This document shows, in pieces, positions 8,695 to 17,723 of a stretch of DNA of 64,000 nt (the stretch's first letter is position 1; every line of letters begins with the position of its first letter). This DNA comes from Lewinellaceae bacterium (lineage in GTDB: Bacteria; Bacteroidota; Bacteroidia; Chitinophagales; Saprospiraceae), in the NCBI GenBank assembly GCA_020636255.1, contig JACJYE010000008.1, positions 248,001-312,000 of the forward strand. The letters run 5' to 3'. Both the position numbers and the translations under genes were made by a program. The notes beneath the pieces are model-generated. The model worked only from the letters and a program-made list of their open reading frames with translations, ran no database searches and was not told the DNA's origin.

Positions 8695-11109
8695 TCACGC
8701 TTCAACGCGCACTTTGAGCAATTTACCCAGTTTCAGGAAGGCTTCCTGCCATTCCGAGCTACTGAACACCCATTCCTGCTTCCTGTACCCCTGCACCAGG
8801 GACAGGTACAGATTCTGGCTGCGCCAAAAGTCCAGGTGAATGTTGAGCTTTTCCAGCAATTCCAGGATATCGTTCAGGCCCTGGAGGCGGTCGAGGGCCG
8901 CTTCAGTCGTATCGAGCTGCTGGATCTCGCGGAACAGGCGTTCGCTGGCCGCCAGTTTGAAGGCCTGGATATTGGACAGCCTGATATCCCACTTCCGGAA
9001 CTCGGCATAGAGCCGGCGCAGTTCGCGGATATTGAGGCTGCCGTTCTCAAAAGCGCGCACCAGGTCGCGGTTGACGATAAATTCGGCAGCGCTGCGGAAA
9101 ATGGGAGGCAGCGCGACATCGTCATCGGCCATGCTGGCCATCAGCTGGTAGTTGTCGTTGTAGATATCGCGCAGGGCCTGCTCGGCCTGCTCCAGGCTTC
9201 GTTGGGTGATCAGGCTGAGTATCTTTTGCTTTTCCTCCTTGAAAAGATGGCGCAGGGAATACTTCTTCTTGCCGAAATACTCCTGCATCAGCCCGATCAG
9301 CTCGGCCAGGTCGTTATTCTTGAATGCCGACTTGATCTCGGCCGCCATCTGGTCATACACCTCGCGATTCATATTCAGCGAAACGTTGCCGATGATATCC
9401 TGCTGGCCGAGGTACAGGACGGCGAAGCTAAAGTGTTTTTGGGACTGGGTCGTCTTCGAATGTACCGTCGTACGCCCCAGTGCCAGCCTTTGGATACCCG
9501 CAGTAAGCAGAGAGAACTCCTCGCTATCGGCCAGATAGTTGAAAAACTCGAGATGCTCGGGGTACGCTTCAAAAAGCGAGGAGATGGCGTAGTGTATCCC
9601 TACCCGGCCCAGGTTGACCCGTGCCGGGGCGACGTTCTTGAGGTAGCTGGTGGCTCCGTTCTCATACACGTTGCTGGGGGCCTTGGCCAGCATGCCGATG
9701 AAGTTGTCATGCAAACCCGGCCCGCCAACCTGTTGGGCATAATAGATAGCCCTGTTGGCGTACTGCAGGATCTGGTTCGTCTCAATACCCGAGATCTCAT
9801 CGAAGAACCAGCCACAGCTGGTGAACATGAGCATGGCGTGGCGCTGCATCTCCATCAGCCGCAGGAGGGTGATCCGTTCCTCTTCGGCCAGCTTGCGGCG
9901 GGCATGGCGTTCGACAAAAGCATTGACCGCTTTGGGCGAGCGGGTCAGCAACACCTCGATATAGTCGTTGCGGGCTTCCCAGGGTGCTTTCAGCAGGCTG
10001 GAGGCCTGGCGTTCATAGAGCGGGATAAGCTGGTCGCGGAGCCAGTCGAGCGCTTCGCGCAGCGGCTTGCGCCACTCCTGCGTCCAGTCGGGCCGCCCAC
10101 CGCTGTTACACCCGCAGTTGGAACGCCAGCGTTCCACCCCGTGCACGCAACTCCAGGAGCTGTTCTCGTAGATCTGAACTTCGTACTCAGGCGGAAAAAG
10201 CTCCAGGTACTGGCCATAGTTGGTGATCGTCGCCAGGTTATTCGCCTCGATATGGTTCAGGCAGGCGGCCAGCGCCATTTCCCCGTGCCGGTGGTGGTGG
10301 CCATAACTTTCCCCGTCAGTAGCGATATGGGACAGTTCGGGAGTGTCGTTAGGGGAAAACGACTCGACAAAACGCTCCGCAAAATAGCGGCCGTTGTTCA
10401 GCAGGCCTTCGAAGGCCACCCCCTGGGCTATGCCGCCATTGTAAAAGTAGAGCACGATGGCCTTTCCTGAAGGCAGCCGGCAGAGGTACGGGCGGCGCGT
10501 ATCGATACTGCCGGGCGACAGTTCCGTCCAGGGGCCATCACCGGATCTGCGAAAGGCTTTGGCCTGGCGGGGCGCGAGGATGGTATACCTGATGCCGTTT
10601 TCCGCCAGCACTTCCAGCGTTTCCGTATTGGCGGCCGTTTCGGCCAGCCACATCCCTTCCGGCTTGCGGTTGAAGCGGTATTCAAAATCGCGGATACCCC
10701 ATTTCACCTGGGTCTCTTTATCGCGCCGGTTGGCAAGGGGCAGGATCAGGTGGCTATGCACCTGAGCGATTGCCGAACCATGCCCGCCGAAATGCTCCAC
10801 GCTCTGCCGGTCGGCATCCTGGATGAGCGCATAGGCTTCGGGGTCGGCCTTTTCCATCCAGGAAAGCAAAGTAGGGCCGAAGTTGAAGCTGATCCGGGCG
10901 TAATTGTTGAGGATATTGACGATACAATTGTCGCGGTCCAGAATGCGGGCCGCAGCATTGGGTGCATAACATTCAAAATTGATGCGCTCGTTCCAGTCGT
11001 GAAAAGGCGTTGCCGAATCCTGAACCTCTATGGCTTCCAGCCAGGCGTTTTCCCGCGGCGGCTGGTAAAAATGGCCATGTATGCAGACGTATTTAGAAGG
11101 CTTTTTCAT
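8695..11109 (-). CDS. DUF3536 protein of glycoside hydrolase family 57 type
   Basis: 804 residues. The N-terminus YVCIHGHFYQPPRENAW is the GH57 hallmark (HxHxYQPxR), followed by HSHLILPLANRRDKETQ, GMWLAETA and the long C-terminal helical half characteristic of DUF3536 proteins. GH57 enzymes act on alpha-glucans (amylases, branching enzymes, 4-alpha-glucanotransferases); an alpha-glucan role is therefore likely but the exact reaction is not known for DUF3536 members. There is no signal peptide, so it is cytoplasmic. A GNAT gene follows at 24 bases. A 544-codon ORF on the opposite strand (8836-10470) is a shadow of this GC-rich gene. Confidence 0.92.
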   Translation of the reverse strand: MKKPSKYVCIHGHFYQPPRENAWLEAIEVQDSATPFHDWNERINFECYAPNAAARILDRDNCIVNILNNYARISFNFGPTLLSWMEKADPEAYALIQDADRQSVEHFGGHGSAIAQVHSHLILPLANRRDKETQVKWGIRDFEYRFNRKPEGMWLAETAANTETLEVLAENGIRYTILAPRQAKAFRRSGDGPWTELSPGSIDTRRPYLCRLPSGKAIVLYFYNGGIAQGVAFEGLLNNGRYFAERFVESFSPNDTPELSHIATDGESYGHHHRHGEMALAACLNHIEANNLATITNYGQYLELFPPEYEVQIYENSSWSCVHGVERWRSNCGCNSGGRPDWTQEWRKPLREALDWLRDQLIPLYERQASSLLKAPWEARNDYIEVLLTRSPKAVNAFVERHARRKLAEEERITLLRLMEMQRHAMLMFTSCGWFFDEISGIETNQILQYANRAIYYAQQVGGPGLHDNFIGMLAKAPSNVYENGATSYLKNVAPARVNLGRVGIHYAISSLFEAYPEHLEFFNYLADSEEFSLLTAGIQRLALGRTTVHSKTTQSQKHFSFAVLYLGQQDIIGNVSLNMNREVYDQMAAEIKSAFKNNDLAELIGLMQEYFGKKKYSLRHLFKEEKQKILSLITQRSLEQAEQALRDIYNDNYQLMASMADDDVALPPIFRSAAEFIVNRDLVRAFENGSLNIRELRRLYAEFRKWDIRLSNIQAFKLAASERLFREIQQLDTTEAALDRLQGLNDILELLEKLNIHLDFWRSQNLYLSLVQGYRKQEWVFSSSEWQEAFLKLGKLLKVRVEA

Positions 11110-11349
11110 AAGGCCTTTTTTGTCGGTAATGTGTTATCGAAGGATAAATTTAGGAATAAGTGTATAAAACACAATAAGCACCTGGAATGTTCCTGCCAGG
11201 TTTATAGAGGCTTTTCATACGGCTGTGCTGCAAAGCCGCCATACGGGCCGGCAATTTTAACATTTTCTTAAGAAGACGAATAACAAAGAAACGCATCGCA
11301 GCGTTTCTGCAATGGATTTTCCACCAAATTTTACCAAAACCAACCAACT

Positions 11350-11892
11350 ATGCGTAATCTAATCCTTGTCTCACTCCTGGCGCTCGCGTTTTCCTGCAGC
11401 AATGTCGGCAAATTTCAGGAAGCGATTAACACCCTCTCCACCGATTGGGACGCCGCTACAGCCCAGGTGACAGAGGCCGTAAACAAGATCTCCCAGACAC
11501 AGGACATGGCCAAATCGGCGCTCTCGGCAATGAATCCGGACGAAACGGTAATGGCTAAGCTTACCGATGAACAAAAAACCAAGATCGACGAACTGAAGCA
11601 GGGGGTGCAGGGCCAGATGGCCAGCCTGGGGCAGCTTGCCCAAACCGCTTTTGAATTTGTCAGCAAATGGCAAAAGGAAGGTGAAAACATGGAGGCTCTG
11701 AAAGAAGGGCTGGCCAACAAAAAGCTACCGAAAGACGTACAGGCTACCATCGACAACCTGAAGGCTATGGCCACCACCGGTACGGAAAATGCAGCCTCCT
11801 GGAATGAACAGGCCTCCGCAGCTGCTGACGCGGCCAACCAGGCCTCGCAGGCTTACAACGAACTGATCAGCGCAGCAGGGGCAGCCAAGTAA
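11350..11892 (+). CDS. Small helical lipoprotein
   Basis: 180 residues. A signal peptide ends in LLALAFSC with Cys at residue 16 as the lipid-attachment site. The rest is almost wholly alpha-helical, rich in Ala, Gln and Lys, with heptad-like spacing (AINTLSTDWDAATAQVTEAV, then AKLTDEQKTKIDELKQGVQG), so a coiled coil or helical bundle is likely. No named family was recognised. It stands alone, flanked by a strong terminator at 11909-11940. The periplasmic face of the inner or outer membrane is the expected location. Confidence 0.8.
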   Translation: MRNLILVSLLALAFSCSNVGKFQEAINTLSTDWDAATAQVTEAVNKISQTQDMAKSALSAMNPDETVMAKLTDEQKTKIDELKQGVQGQMASLGQLAQTAFEFVSKWQKEGENMEALKEGLANKKLPKDVQATIDNLKAMATTGTENAASWNEQASAAADAANQASQAYNELISAAGAAK

Positions 11893-11908
11893 AGGGGCCC
11901 CTTATCTA

Positions 11909-11949
11909 CACCCTCGGGCTTTGTACAAAGCCCGAGGGTGTTGTATTTT
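11909..11949 (+). terminator. Intrinsic terminator after the helical lipoprotein gene
   Basis: A perfect 16-bp inverted repeat (CACCCTCGGGCTTTGT, 11909-11924, against 11925-11940) with no free loop bases beyond the centre, followed by TTGTATTTTC. It starts 16 bases after the lipoprotein stop codon and ends before the PIG-L gene. Confidence 0.8.
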
Positions 11950-12033
11950 CACCACACCCGCTTCTCCCGCCTTCAACTATTCTTTCCATTATTCCTTTCT
12001 ATATTTATGCCTTTGAACAAAAAAACCTTTCGC

Positions 12034-14571
12034 ATGATGCTACAAAGGAAACACCTGCTGTTGTTTTGCCTGATGCTCGCCTCCGGCCTGGCTGCCTGGG
12101 CCCAGGCCCCGAAACACTGGTCCTCTGCCGAAACCTACGAAGCGATCCGAAAGCTGAACTTTCTGGGCTCGGCCCTCTACGTTGCCGCCCATCCCGATGA
12201 CGAGAACACGGCCCTGATCGCTTACCTGGGCAACGAGGCCAAGGCCGAAGCTGCCTATCTGTCCCTTACACGGGGCGACGGCGGGCAGAACCTCATCGGC
12301 CCCGAGATCGGGCCGCTGCTGGGCGCCATCAGGACTCAGGAACTGCTGGGCGCGCGCCGCATCGACGGCGGCAGGCAGTTCTTTAGCCGCGCCATCGATT
12401 TCGGGTATTCCAAAAACCCCGACGAGACCCTGAGCATCTGGAACCGCGACGAAGTACTGGCCGACGTGGCCTGGGCGATACGAAAATGGCAACCCGACCT
12501 GATCATCACGCGTTTCGACCACCGGACCCCAGGCACGACTCATGGCCACCATACGGCCTCTGCCATGCTGGCCAACGAAGCATTCAGCCTGGCAGCCGAC
12601 CCCAAGGCCTTTCCCGAACAACTGAAGTACGTCTCCACCTGGCAGCCCAGCCGTTTGTTCTACAACACATCCTGGTGGAGCTACGGAAGCCGCGAAGCCT
12701 TTAGCAAGGTTGACAAATCCAATATGGCCGTCGTCGATATAGGGGTGTATTACCCTACCCGGGGCCTGTCGAACAACGAATTGTCGTCAGAAGCCCGCAG
12801 CATGCACAAAAGCCAGGGGTTCGGCAGCAGCCTCTCGCGCGGCGAAAACCTGGAGTACCTGGAGCTCATCAAAGGCGATATGCCCGCCGACAAAAGCCAC
12901 TTGTTCGACGGCATCAACACCAGCTGGCAGCGCCTGCCGGGAGGGGAAGCTATCGGCAAGCTTCTGGCAGAGGTTGAATCGCAGTTCGACTTCCAGAAGC
13001 CCTACGCCGTTGCCCCAAAACTGATGAAAGCATACCAGCTGATGGAAGCCCTGCCCGACGGCTTCTGGAAACAGGTAAAAATGGAAGAGGCCAGGGTTGT
13101 GTTACAGGCCTGCCTGGGCCTCTATCTCGAAGCATCGGCAGAAGGCCCTTCGGCCACGCCAGGGGAAGCGATAAACCTGGCGATAGAGGCCATCAACCGC
13201 TCACCGGTAGATGTAACTCTGGAATCTCTCAGCTTCCTGCCTATGGCTATGGATACCAGCCTGGCCCTGGCCCTGGCCGGCAACCAGGACGTCACGATCA
13301 GGAAAACGGCCCTACTGCCGGATAATATCGCCTACACCAACGCATACTGGCTGGAGCAGCCTGCCAAGCTGGGCATGTACGAAGTAAAAGAGCAGCCGCT
13401 TCGCGGGCTCCCCGAAACACCACACAGCCTGAAAGTGCAGTTTAACCTGACAATAGCGGGCCTGTCGGTAAGCATCAGCAAAGAAGTGATGTACAAACAC
13501 CGCGACCCTGTCGCAGGAGAGTCCTATGAGCCCTTCGAGATCACACCACCGGTATTTACCAGCCTGGCCAGCACGGTGTACATCTTCACCAGCGGCGAGC
13601 CTCAAACGGTGGAGGTGCAGGTGCGTGCGGGGCGCGATAATACCAGTGGGGCCGTTAGCCTGGAGTGCCCCCCCGGCTGGCGGGCAGAACCCTCGGAGGT
13701 GGCCGTTGAACTGGCCCGAAAGGACGAAGTGAAGGCAGTGGCCTTCACCCTTTACCCGCCCGAATCAGACAGCGAAGGGGCCATACACCCCGTCGTGCGC
13801 ATCGGCAGGCGGGTGTACCACCAGGAACTACACAAACTGGATTACCCACACATTCCTACCCAGGCGGTACTGCTCGACGCTCAGGCGCGGGCCGTACGGC
13901 TGAAGCTCGAAAAGGCCGGCGAACGCATCGGTTATATCATGGGCGCAGGCGACGATGTGCCGGCCAGCCTGCGACAGGTGGGCTACGAAGTCGTACTGCT
14001 CACGGAAGCCGATATGCAGCCCGAGCAGCTGAAACAATTCGACGCTATCGTTATGGGTATCCGCGCTTATAATACAGACGGCTGGCTGGCCTTCCACCAG
14101 CCGGCATTGCTGGAATACGTCAGGCAGGGCGGCACCTTGCTGGTGCAATACATCAAGGCCTCCCGGTTCGATTCCGACCTGGTGATGCCTATGGATGAAA
14201 TAGCGCCTTACCCCATGAAAGTGGGCAACGGCCGGGTAACCTCTGAACAGGCCGATATGCGTTTTGTCGACCCCAGGCATCCTATCCTGAACTGGCCGAA
14301 CGAAATTTCGGCAAGCGATTTTGAAGGGTGGGTGCAGGAACGCGGCCTTTATTTCGCCAGCTCATGGGACGAGAAACACTACGAGCCTGTTTTCTCGTGT
14401 AATGACCCGGGCGAAGGCCCCGAGCTCGGCAGCGTACTGGCCGCCCAGTACGGAAAGGGCTATTTCATTTATACCGGCCTTTCCTTTTTCAGGGAATTGC
14501 CTGCAGGTGTGCCCGGCGCTTTCCGGCTGTTCGCCAATATGATATCTGTAGGGAAAAAACCGAAGCCGTAG
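12034..14571 (+). CDS. Exported PIG-L (LmbE-like) family deacetylase
   Basis: About 845 residues from the ATG at 12034, which starts a signal peptide (LLLFCLMLASGLAAWAQ); an ATG at 12007 in frame is an alternative. The catalytic PIG-L motif AAHPDDE lies near residue 50, and the second metal-binding cluster DHRTPGTTHGHHTAS follows about 120 residues later, so the zinc site appears complete. PIG-L enzymes remove N-acetyl groups from GlcNAc-type sugars. The C-terminal two thirds contains Ig-like beta regions and a Rossmann/ThuA-like portion (IVMGIRAYNTDGWLAFHQ, then LLEYVRQGGTLLVQYIKA). This long architecture is seen in Bacteroidota members. The substrate is unknown; a periplasmic amino-sugar is likely. 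It converges with the lpxH-like gene. Confidence 0.9.
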   Translation: MMLQRKHLLLFCLMLASGLAAWAQAPKHWSSAETYEAIRKLNFLGSALYVAAHPDDENTALIAYLGNEAKAEAAYLSLTRGDGGQNLIGPEIGPLLGAIRTQELLGARRIDGGRQFFSRAIDFGYSKNPDETLSIWNRDEVLADVAWAIRKWQPDLIITRFDHRTPGTTHGHHTASAMLANEAFSLAADPKAFPEQLKYVSTWQPSRLFYNTSWWSYGSREAFSKVDKSNMAVVDIGVYYPTRGLSNNELSSEARSMHKSQGFGSSLSRGENLEYLELIKGDMPADKSHLFDGINTSWQRLPGGEAIGKLLAEVESQFDFQKPYAVAPKLMKAYQLMEALPDGFWKQVKMEEARVVLQACLGLYLEASAEGPSATPGEAINLAIEAINRSPVDVTLESLSFLPMAMDTSLALALAGNQDVTIRKTALLPDNIAYTNAYWLEQPAKLGMYEVKEQPLRGLPETPHSLKVQFNLTIAGLSVSISKEVMYKHRDPVAGESYEPFEITPPVFTSLASTVYIFTSGEPQTVEVQVRAGRDNTSGAVSLECPPGWRAEPSEVAVELARKDEVKAVAFTLYPPESDSEGAIHPVVRIGRRVYHQELHKLDYPHIPTQAVLLDAQARAVRLKLEKAGERIGYIMGAGDDVPASLRQVGYEVVLLTEADMQPEQLKQFDAIVMGIRAYNTDGWLAFHQPALLEYVRQGGTLLVQYIKASRFDSDLVMPMDEIAPYPMKVGNGRVTSEQADMRFVDPRHPILNWPNEISASDFEGWVQERGLYFASSWDEKHYEPVFSCNDPGEGPELGSVLAAQYGKGYFIYTGLSFFRELPAGVPGAFRLFANMISVGKKPKP

Positions 14572-14577
14572 CCGCTC

Positions 14578-15477
14578 TTACAAAGGAGGCATCTCATGCT
14601 GGCCCTCGGGGCGGCCGAGCATGTAATGGAGAAAAGCTTCTGCATCCTGATTGCTGCTGTCGCTTTGTTCTTCGTCATCTTCTACGGCCTGATAGTCCTT
14701 GTCTTTGACGCGCAGCATGGGGTTGACGTATTCATAATCGGCGGGGTCGTATTCATAGATCGACCAGCGGCCCCACTTGTATTCCAGGGCAGTCAGGTTT
14801 TCAATCCAGTCGCCCGAGTTGAGGTAGGTTATTTTTCGCCCCTTTACATCCTGTACGCGCATCTGCGGCCGGTGAATATGGCCGCAAATGACGTAGTCGT
14901 ATTGCTCTTCGGCCGCAAGCCGTATTGCTGTTTGCTCAAAATCGCCGACAAACTTCACGGCTTTTTTCACGCCGTCCTTAATGCGTTTCGTAAACGACAT
15001 GCGCTGCAGGCCCATTGCCATCCTGATCTTGTTGATAAAACGGTTGAACAGGATAAGCCAGTCATAACCCTTGCCGCCCAGCTTGGCGATAAAGGGGGAA
15101 ATGCGGATAAAAACGTCAAAGATATCACCGTGGAATATCCAGTAAGACTGGCCCTTAAGTTTGAGGATGAGCTTGTCGCGCAGATGGATATTGCCGGAGG
15201 AAAAGTCGGAATAACGCCGCAAAGCGTCATCGTGGTTGCCCGTGATGTAGTATACTTTGGTGCCCTTGGCAGCCATTTTCAGGATGCGCTGGATCACCTG
15301 AATGTGCTCCCTGGGGAAGTAGCGCCTGCGAAACTGCCACATATCGATGAAATCGCCGTTGAGGATCAGCGTATCCACCTTAATACTCCGAAGGTAGTTG
15401 AGCAGTTCCGCCGCATGGCAGCCGTAAGTGCCCAAATGAGTATCGGAGATAATAACGATGTCTAATTCGCGCTTCAT
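14578..15477 (-). CDS. lpxH: LpxH-like UDP-2,3-diacylglucosamine diphosphatase / metallophosphoesterase
   Basis: 299 residues with all calcineurin-type metallophosphoesterase motifs in order: SDTHLG (11-16), NGDFID, GNHDD, HGDIFD and GHIHRPQ. These are arranged as in the LpxH/UDP-2,3-diacylglucosamine hydrolase family, which cleaves the pyrophosphate of UDP-diacylglucosamine to give lipid X in lipid A synthesis at the inner membrane. The protein is longer than E. coli LpxH, carrying an acidic C-terminal tail (KDYQAVEDDEEQSDSSNQD), which is common for Bacteroidota homologues. It stands alone, converging with the PIG-L gene. The exact substrate is inferred from family resemblance. Confidence 0.85.
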   Translation of the reverse strand: MKRELDIVIISDTHLGTYGCHAAELLNYLRSIKVDTLILNGDFIDMWQFRRRYFPREHIQVIQRILKMAAKGTKVYYITGNHDDALRRYSDFSSGNIHLRDKLILKLKGQSYWIFHGDIFDVFIRISPFIAKLGGKGYDWLILFNRFINKIRMAMGLQRMSFTKRIKDGVKKAVKFVGDFEQTAIRLAAEEQYDYVICGHIHRPQMRVQDVKGRKITYLNSGDWIENLTALEYKWGRWSIYEYDPADYEYVNPMLRVKDKDYQAVEDDEEQSDSSNQDAEAFLHYMLGRPEGQHEMPPL

Positions 15478-15698
15478 AGCACCTGAATATGTGTGACGAT
15501 GTCCCTTTGGGCGGGGCCTTCGGGAATAATTCGCGCAAATTCAGGCTTATATGTGAAGTATTTGTAAAGCAGGAATTATATAATGATTAACAATGCGCCA
15601 CATGCCAGGTTGTGATGGAGGCTGTCTCAGAAGTAAGCCTGCGTTTTTTCCTTATGCAGGCTCTTTTGATACAGTCCCCATGCCGGTCAAAGCCTATT

Positions 15699-16127
15699 TT
15701 ACTGGCCGCCGGCGGGAATGAAGATGCGGGTGTAGGGAATGCCTCGCTGGGGGTCGGGAGAAAGGATGATGTGGTTGGGGTTCAGCTCTTGTATGGTATT
15801 GGGCTGGTCCTGCCCGCTCAGGTTGAGGTAGAGGGATTTCCCGTTTTTGCTCAGTTTCCAGTTCCCGTATTGATAGATGCCGTTGGACATCACCAGCAGG
15901 GTGCTGTCGGCCTGGAAGTCAAATATGGCATCCTGATACACGGCCATAACGCCCTGCACGACCGCCCGCTCCTGGTCGGAGACCTTGCGTTGGGCCACAT
16001 CTTCCAGTATGGCCTTGGTGTCGTATTTCCACTGCCCGATGATCAGTTGCCGGGCCTCTTCATTATTCTGTGGGGTACAGCCAAAAAAGATCATGGCCGC
16101 AAGTGCCAATACCGTTGCTCTATTCAT
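15699..16127 (-). CDS. Small lipocalin-like lipoprotein
   Basis: 142 residues. The signal peptide ends in MIFFGC with Cys17 as lipobox cysteine. After a short spacer the protein reads IIGQWKYDT ... AIFDFQADSTLLVMSNG ... GNWKLSKNGKSLYLNLSG, the G-x-W beta-barrel pattern of Bacteroidota lipocalin-like domains (DUF4488/DUF5004-like style). No ligand can be named. A TACATTTG -7-like box lies about 30 bases upstream. It is followed by no gene on its strand within 220 bases. Confidence 0.75.
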   Translation of the reverse strand: MNRATVLALAAMIFFGCTPQNNEEARQLIIGQWKYDTKAILEDVAQRKVSDQERAVVQGVMAVYQDAIFDFQADSTLLVMSNGIYQYGNWKLSKNGKSLYLNLSGQDQPNTIQELNPNHIILSPDPQRGIPYTRIFIPAGGQ

Positions 16128-16216
16128 GGGAACTGGTTTTTATTAGAGTTAACGGCAAATGTAGCTTGCATTCGGAAAAGTTCCACCTTTTTGTGGAGGA
16201 AACTTTACTTCGCCCG

Positions 16217-17080
16217 TTAAGAGACGACCTTTTTGATATTCTTCCGGTATTCCCGGGGGCTCAGGCCCGTGATATTTTTAAACTGCCTGTTGAAATGCGA
16301 CAGGTTATTAAATCCACTTTCAAAGCTTACCCCGGCTATGGTAAGGTTATCGTCGGCCAGTAAGCGGCAGGCGTGTGCTATGCGAAACTCGTTGACGAAC
16401 TGGCTGAACGTCTTCCTGGTCAGCTTCTTAAAGTAACGGCAGAATGCCGGCACGGTCATGTTCACCTGCCGGGCCGCATCATCCAGGCTGACCTCCTGCT
16501 GGAAATTATCCCCCACGTATCCGAAAACCGCTTCCATCCGGTCCTGGTCCTGAGCACTGACCTCTATGGCAAAACCATTGGCGTTGAACATTTCATAATC
16601 AGCGCTTTGGGCCAGCTCCTGCAGAATGGACAAAAGGGCGAGCAACCGCTCGAAGTGGCCCATCTCCATCATCTCTTCCAGCTTTTCCCCCACCTGCCGG
16701 TGGATCGGCCCGCTGAAGGAAAGCCCCTGGCGCGACCGCTGGAACAACTGCTGGATCTCCGCCATCTCCGGTTTTTGCAGAAAGGCCTCCCCCAGAAAAT
16801 CTTCCTTCATCTGCACGACGATCTCGGTGTGTTCTTCATAAAGCTCTTCGGTAAAACCAAAGTGGGGAAGGTTGGGGCCCAGAAAGATAAGGTCGCCATC
16901 CTCAAAATAGGACACATGGTCGCCGATATGGCGCTTACCACGGCCATTGGAGATGTATACGATCTCGTACTCCGGATGAAAATGCCAGCTGGGCCTGTTG
17001 CATTCCGGTGAGCTGTCGAACCGGCGGAGGGTAAAGGAATTTCCAAAAACGGGTTCTATTTTCTCTAATATGGCTTTCAT
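16217..17080 (-). CDS. AraC family transcriptional regulator
   Basis: 287 residues. The N-terminal half is a cupin sensor domain (SWHFHPEYEIVYISNGRGKR, then GDLIFLGPNLPH), and the C-terminal ~100 residues hold two helix-turn-helix motifs (LDDAARQVNMTVPAFCRYFK and IAGVSFESGFNNLSHFNRQF) ending in GLSPREYRKN, the AraC signature. Cupin-AraC proteins usually sense a sugar or small metabolite. The effector is unknown. The MFS transporter gene points away on the other side of a 643-base gap and is a plausible target, but no operator was identified. Confidence 0.95.
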   Translation of the reverse strand: MKAILEKIEPVFGNSFTLRRFDSSPECNRPSWHFHPEYEIVYISNGRGKRHIGDHVSYFEDGDLIFLGPNLPHFGFTEELYEEHTEIVVQMKEDFLGEAFLQKPEMAEIQQLFQRSRQGLSFSGPIHRQVGEKLEEMMEMGHFERLLALLSILQELAQSADYEMFNANGFAIEVSAQDQDRMEAVFGYVGDNFQQEVSLDDAARQVNMTVPAFCRYFKKLTRKTFSQFVNEFRIAHACRLLADDNLTIAGVSFESGFNNLSHFNRQFKNITGLSPREYRKNIKKVVS

Positions 17081-17723
17081 AGGCTTCTGCTTGATTTCTT
17101 TACTGCAACATTACCGGCACAGGGCTATGGTTATGCCCTGAGCACATGATCTCACATTTGTCTGTACCGGGGAAAGGTTAGGATTGAAGGAAGCGCATTT
17201 CGGCGTTTTAGAGCTTGGTTAGGGCTACGAGAATAATTCAACTTCCCGCAGCACAGTGGTTCGTGTCAAATCCACACTTTCTATACAAACGCTTGACGCA
17301 AAAAGTTCGCATAGGCCACGGCAGATGAATAGGGCCAACCGACAAAAATGAGGGGTTGACCGAATGGGCAAAAAGTGTATCCCTGTGCGATAAAACCATT
17401 TTTTTCAAGCCAATCCAGGTATATTGACTACATGGCTGTTATCACACTGGTGCGCTCATAGCGTTTTGCCTCGGTTTATAGTTCCAAAGTATCCCTTACT
17501 ATCAATCTGGTATCAAAACCGGTAAAAACCGTAGTAGCGCCGCATAGGCGCATACGGCTATCTTTGCAGCATGATTAGTTAAGTTTCATACACTATATGG
17601 AAGTAAGCGCCCGCCACCTTGGCGGGCGCCCTTTTTTTAGGGCCATTAGAACACCGCCCCCGGCCTGCCGGTTACCTAAATAAGTATGGTGCCACCGCCG
17701 GGCGAGGGGGTAAAAAAGACCGT
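17081..17723. other. Non-coding gap between AraC regulator and MFS gene
   Basis: 643 bases without a convincing ORF. It holds a -7-like box TATCTTTG at 17559-17566 preceded by a short inverted repeat (GCGC at 17537-17540 and 17548-17551), and a strong hairpin with a T7 tail at 17607-17638. The left half (17081-17500) shows nothing recognisable apart from a weak T-arm-like string near 17255-17278 that does not fold into a tRNA. Confidence 0.6.
17567..17638 (+). ncRNA. Possible short RNA or attenuated leader ending in an intrinsic terminator
   Basis: A Bacteroidota -7-like box TATCTTTG (17559-17566) is followed within about 40 bases by a GC-rich hairpin, GCGCCCGCCA (17607-17616) and its complement (17620-17629), and a run of seven T (17632-17638). 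A transcript of roughly 65-70 nt is predicted. It either is a small RNA or an attenuator for the MFS gene that starts 86 bases later. There is no clear -33 TTTG. Transcription is inferred, not seen. Confidence 0.35.

Noticed and set aside
8836..10470. 544-codon open frame on the plus strand
   Set aside because: Lies wholly antisense to the GH57/DUF3536 gene, has no recognisable motif, and GC-rich genes leave such open shadow frames.
17250..17282. tRNA T-arm-like string GGTTCGTGTCAAATCC
   Set aside because: No matching acceptor, D or anticodon stems could be drawn around it.
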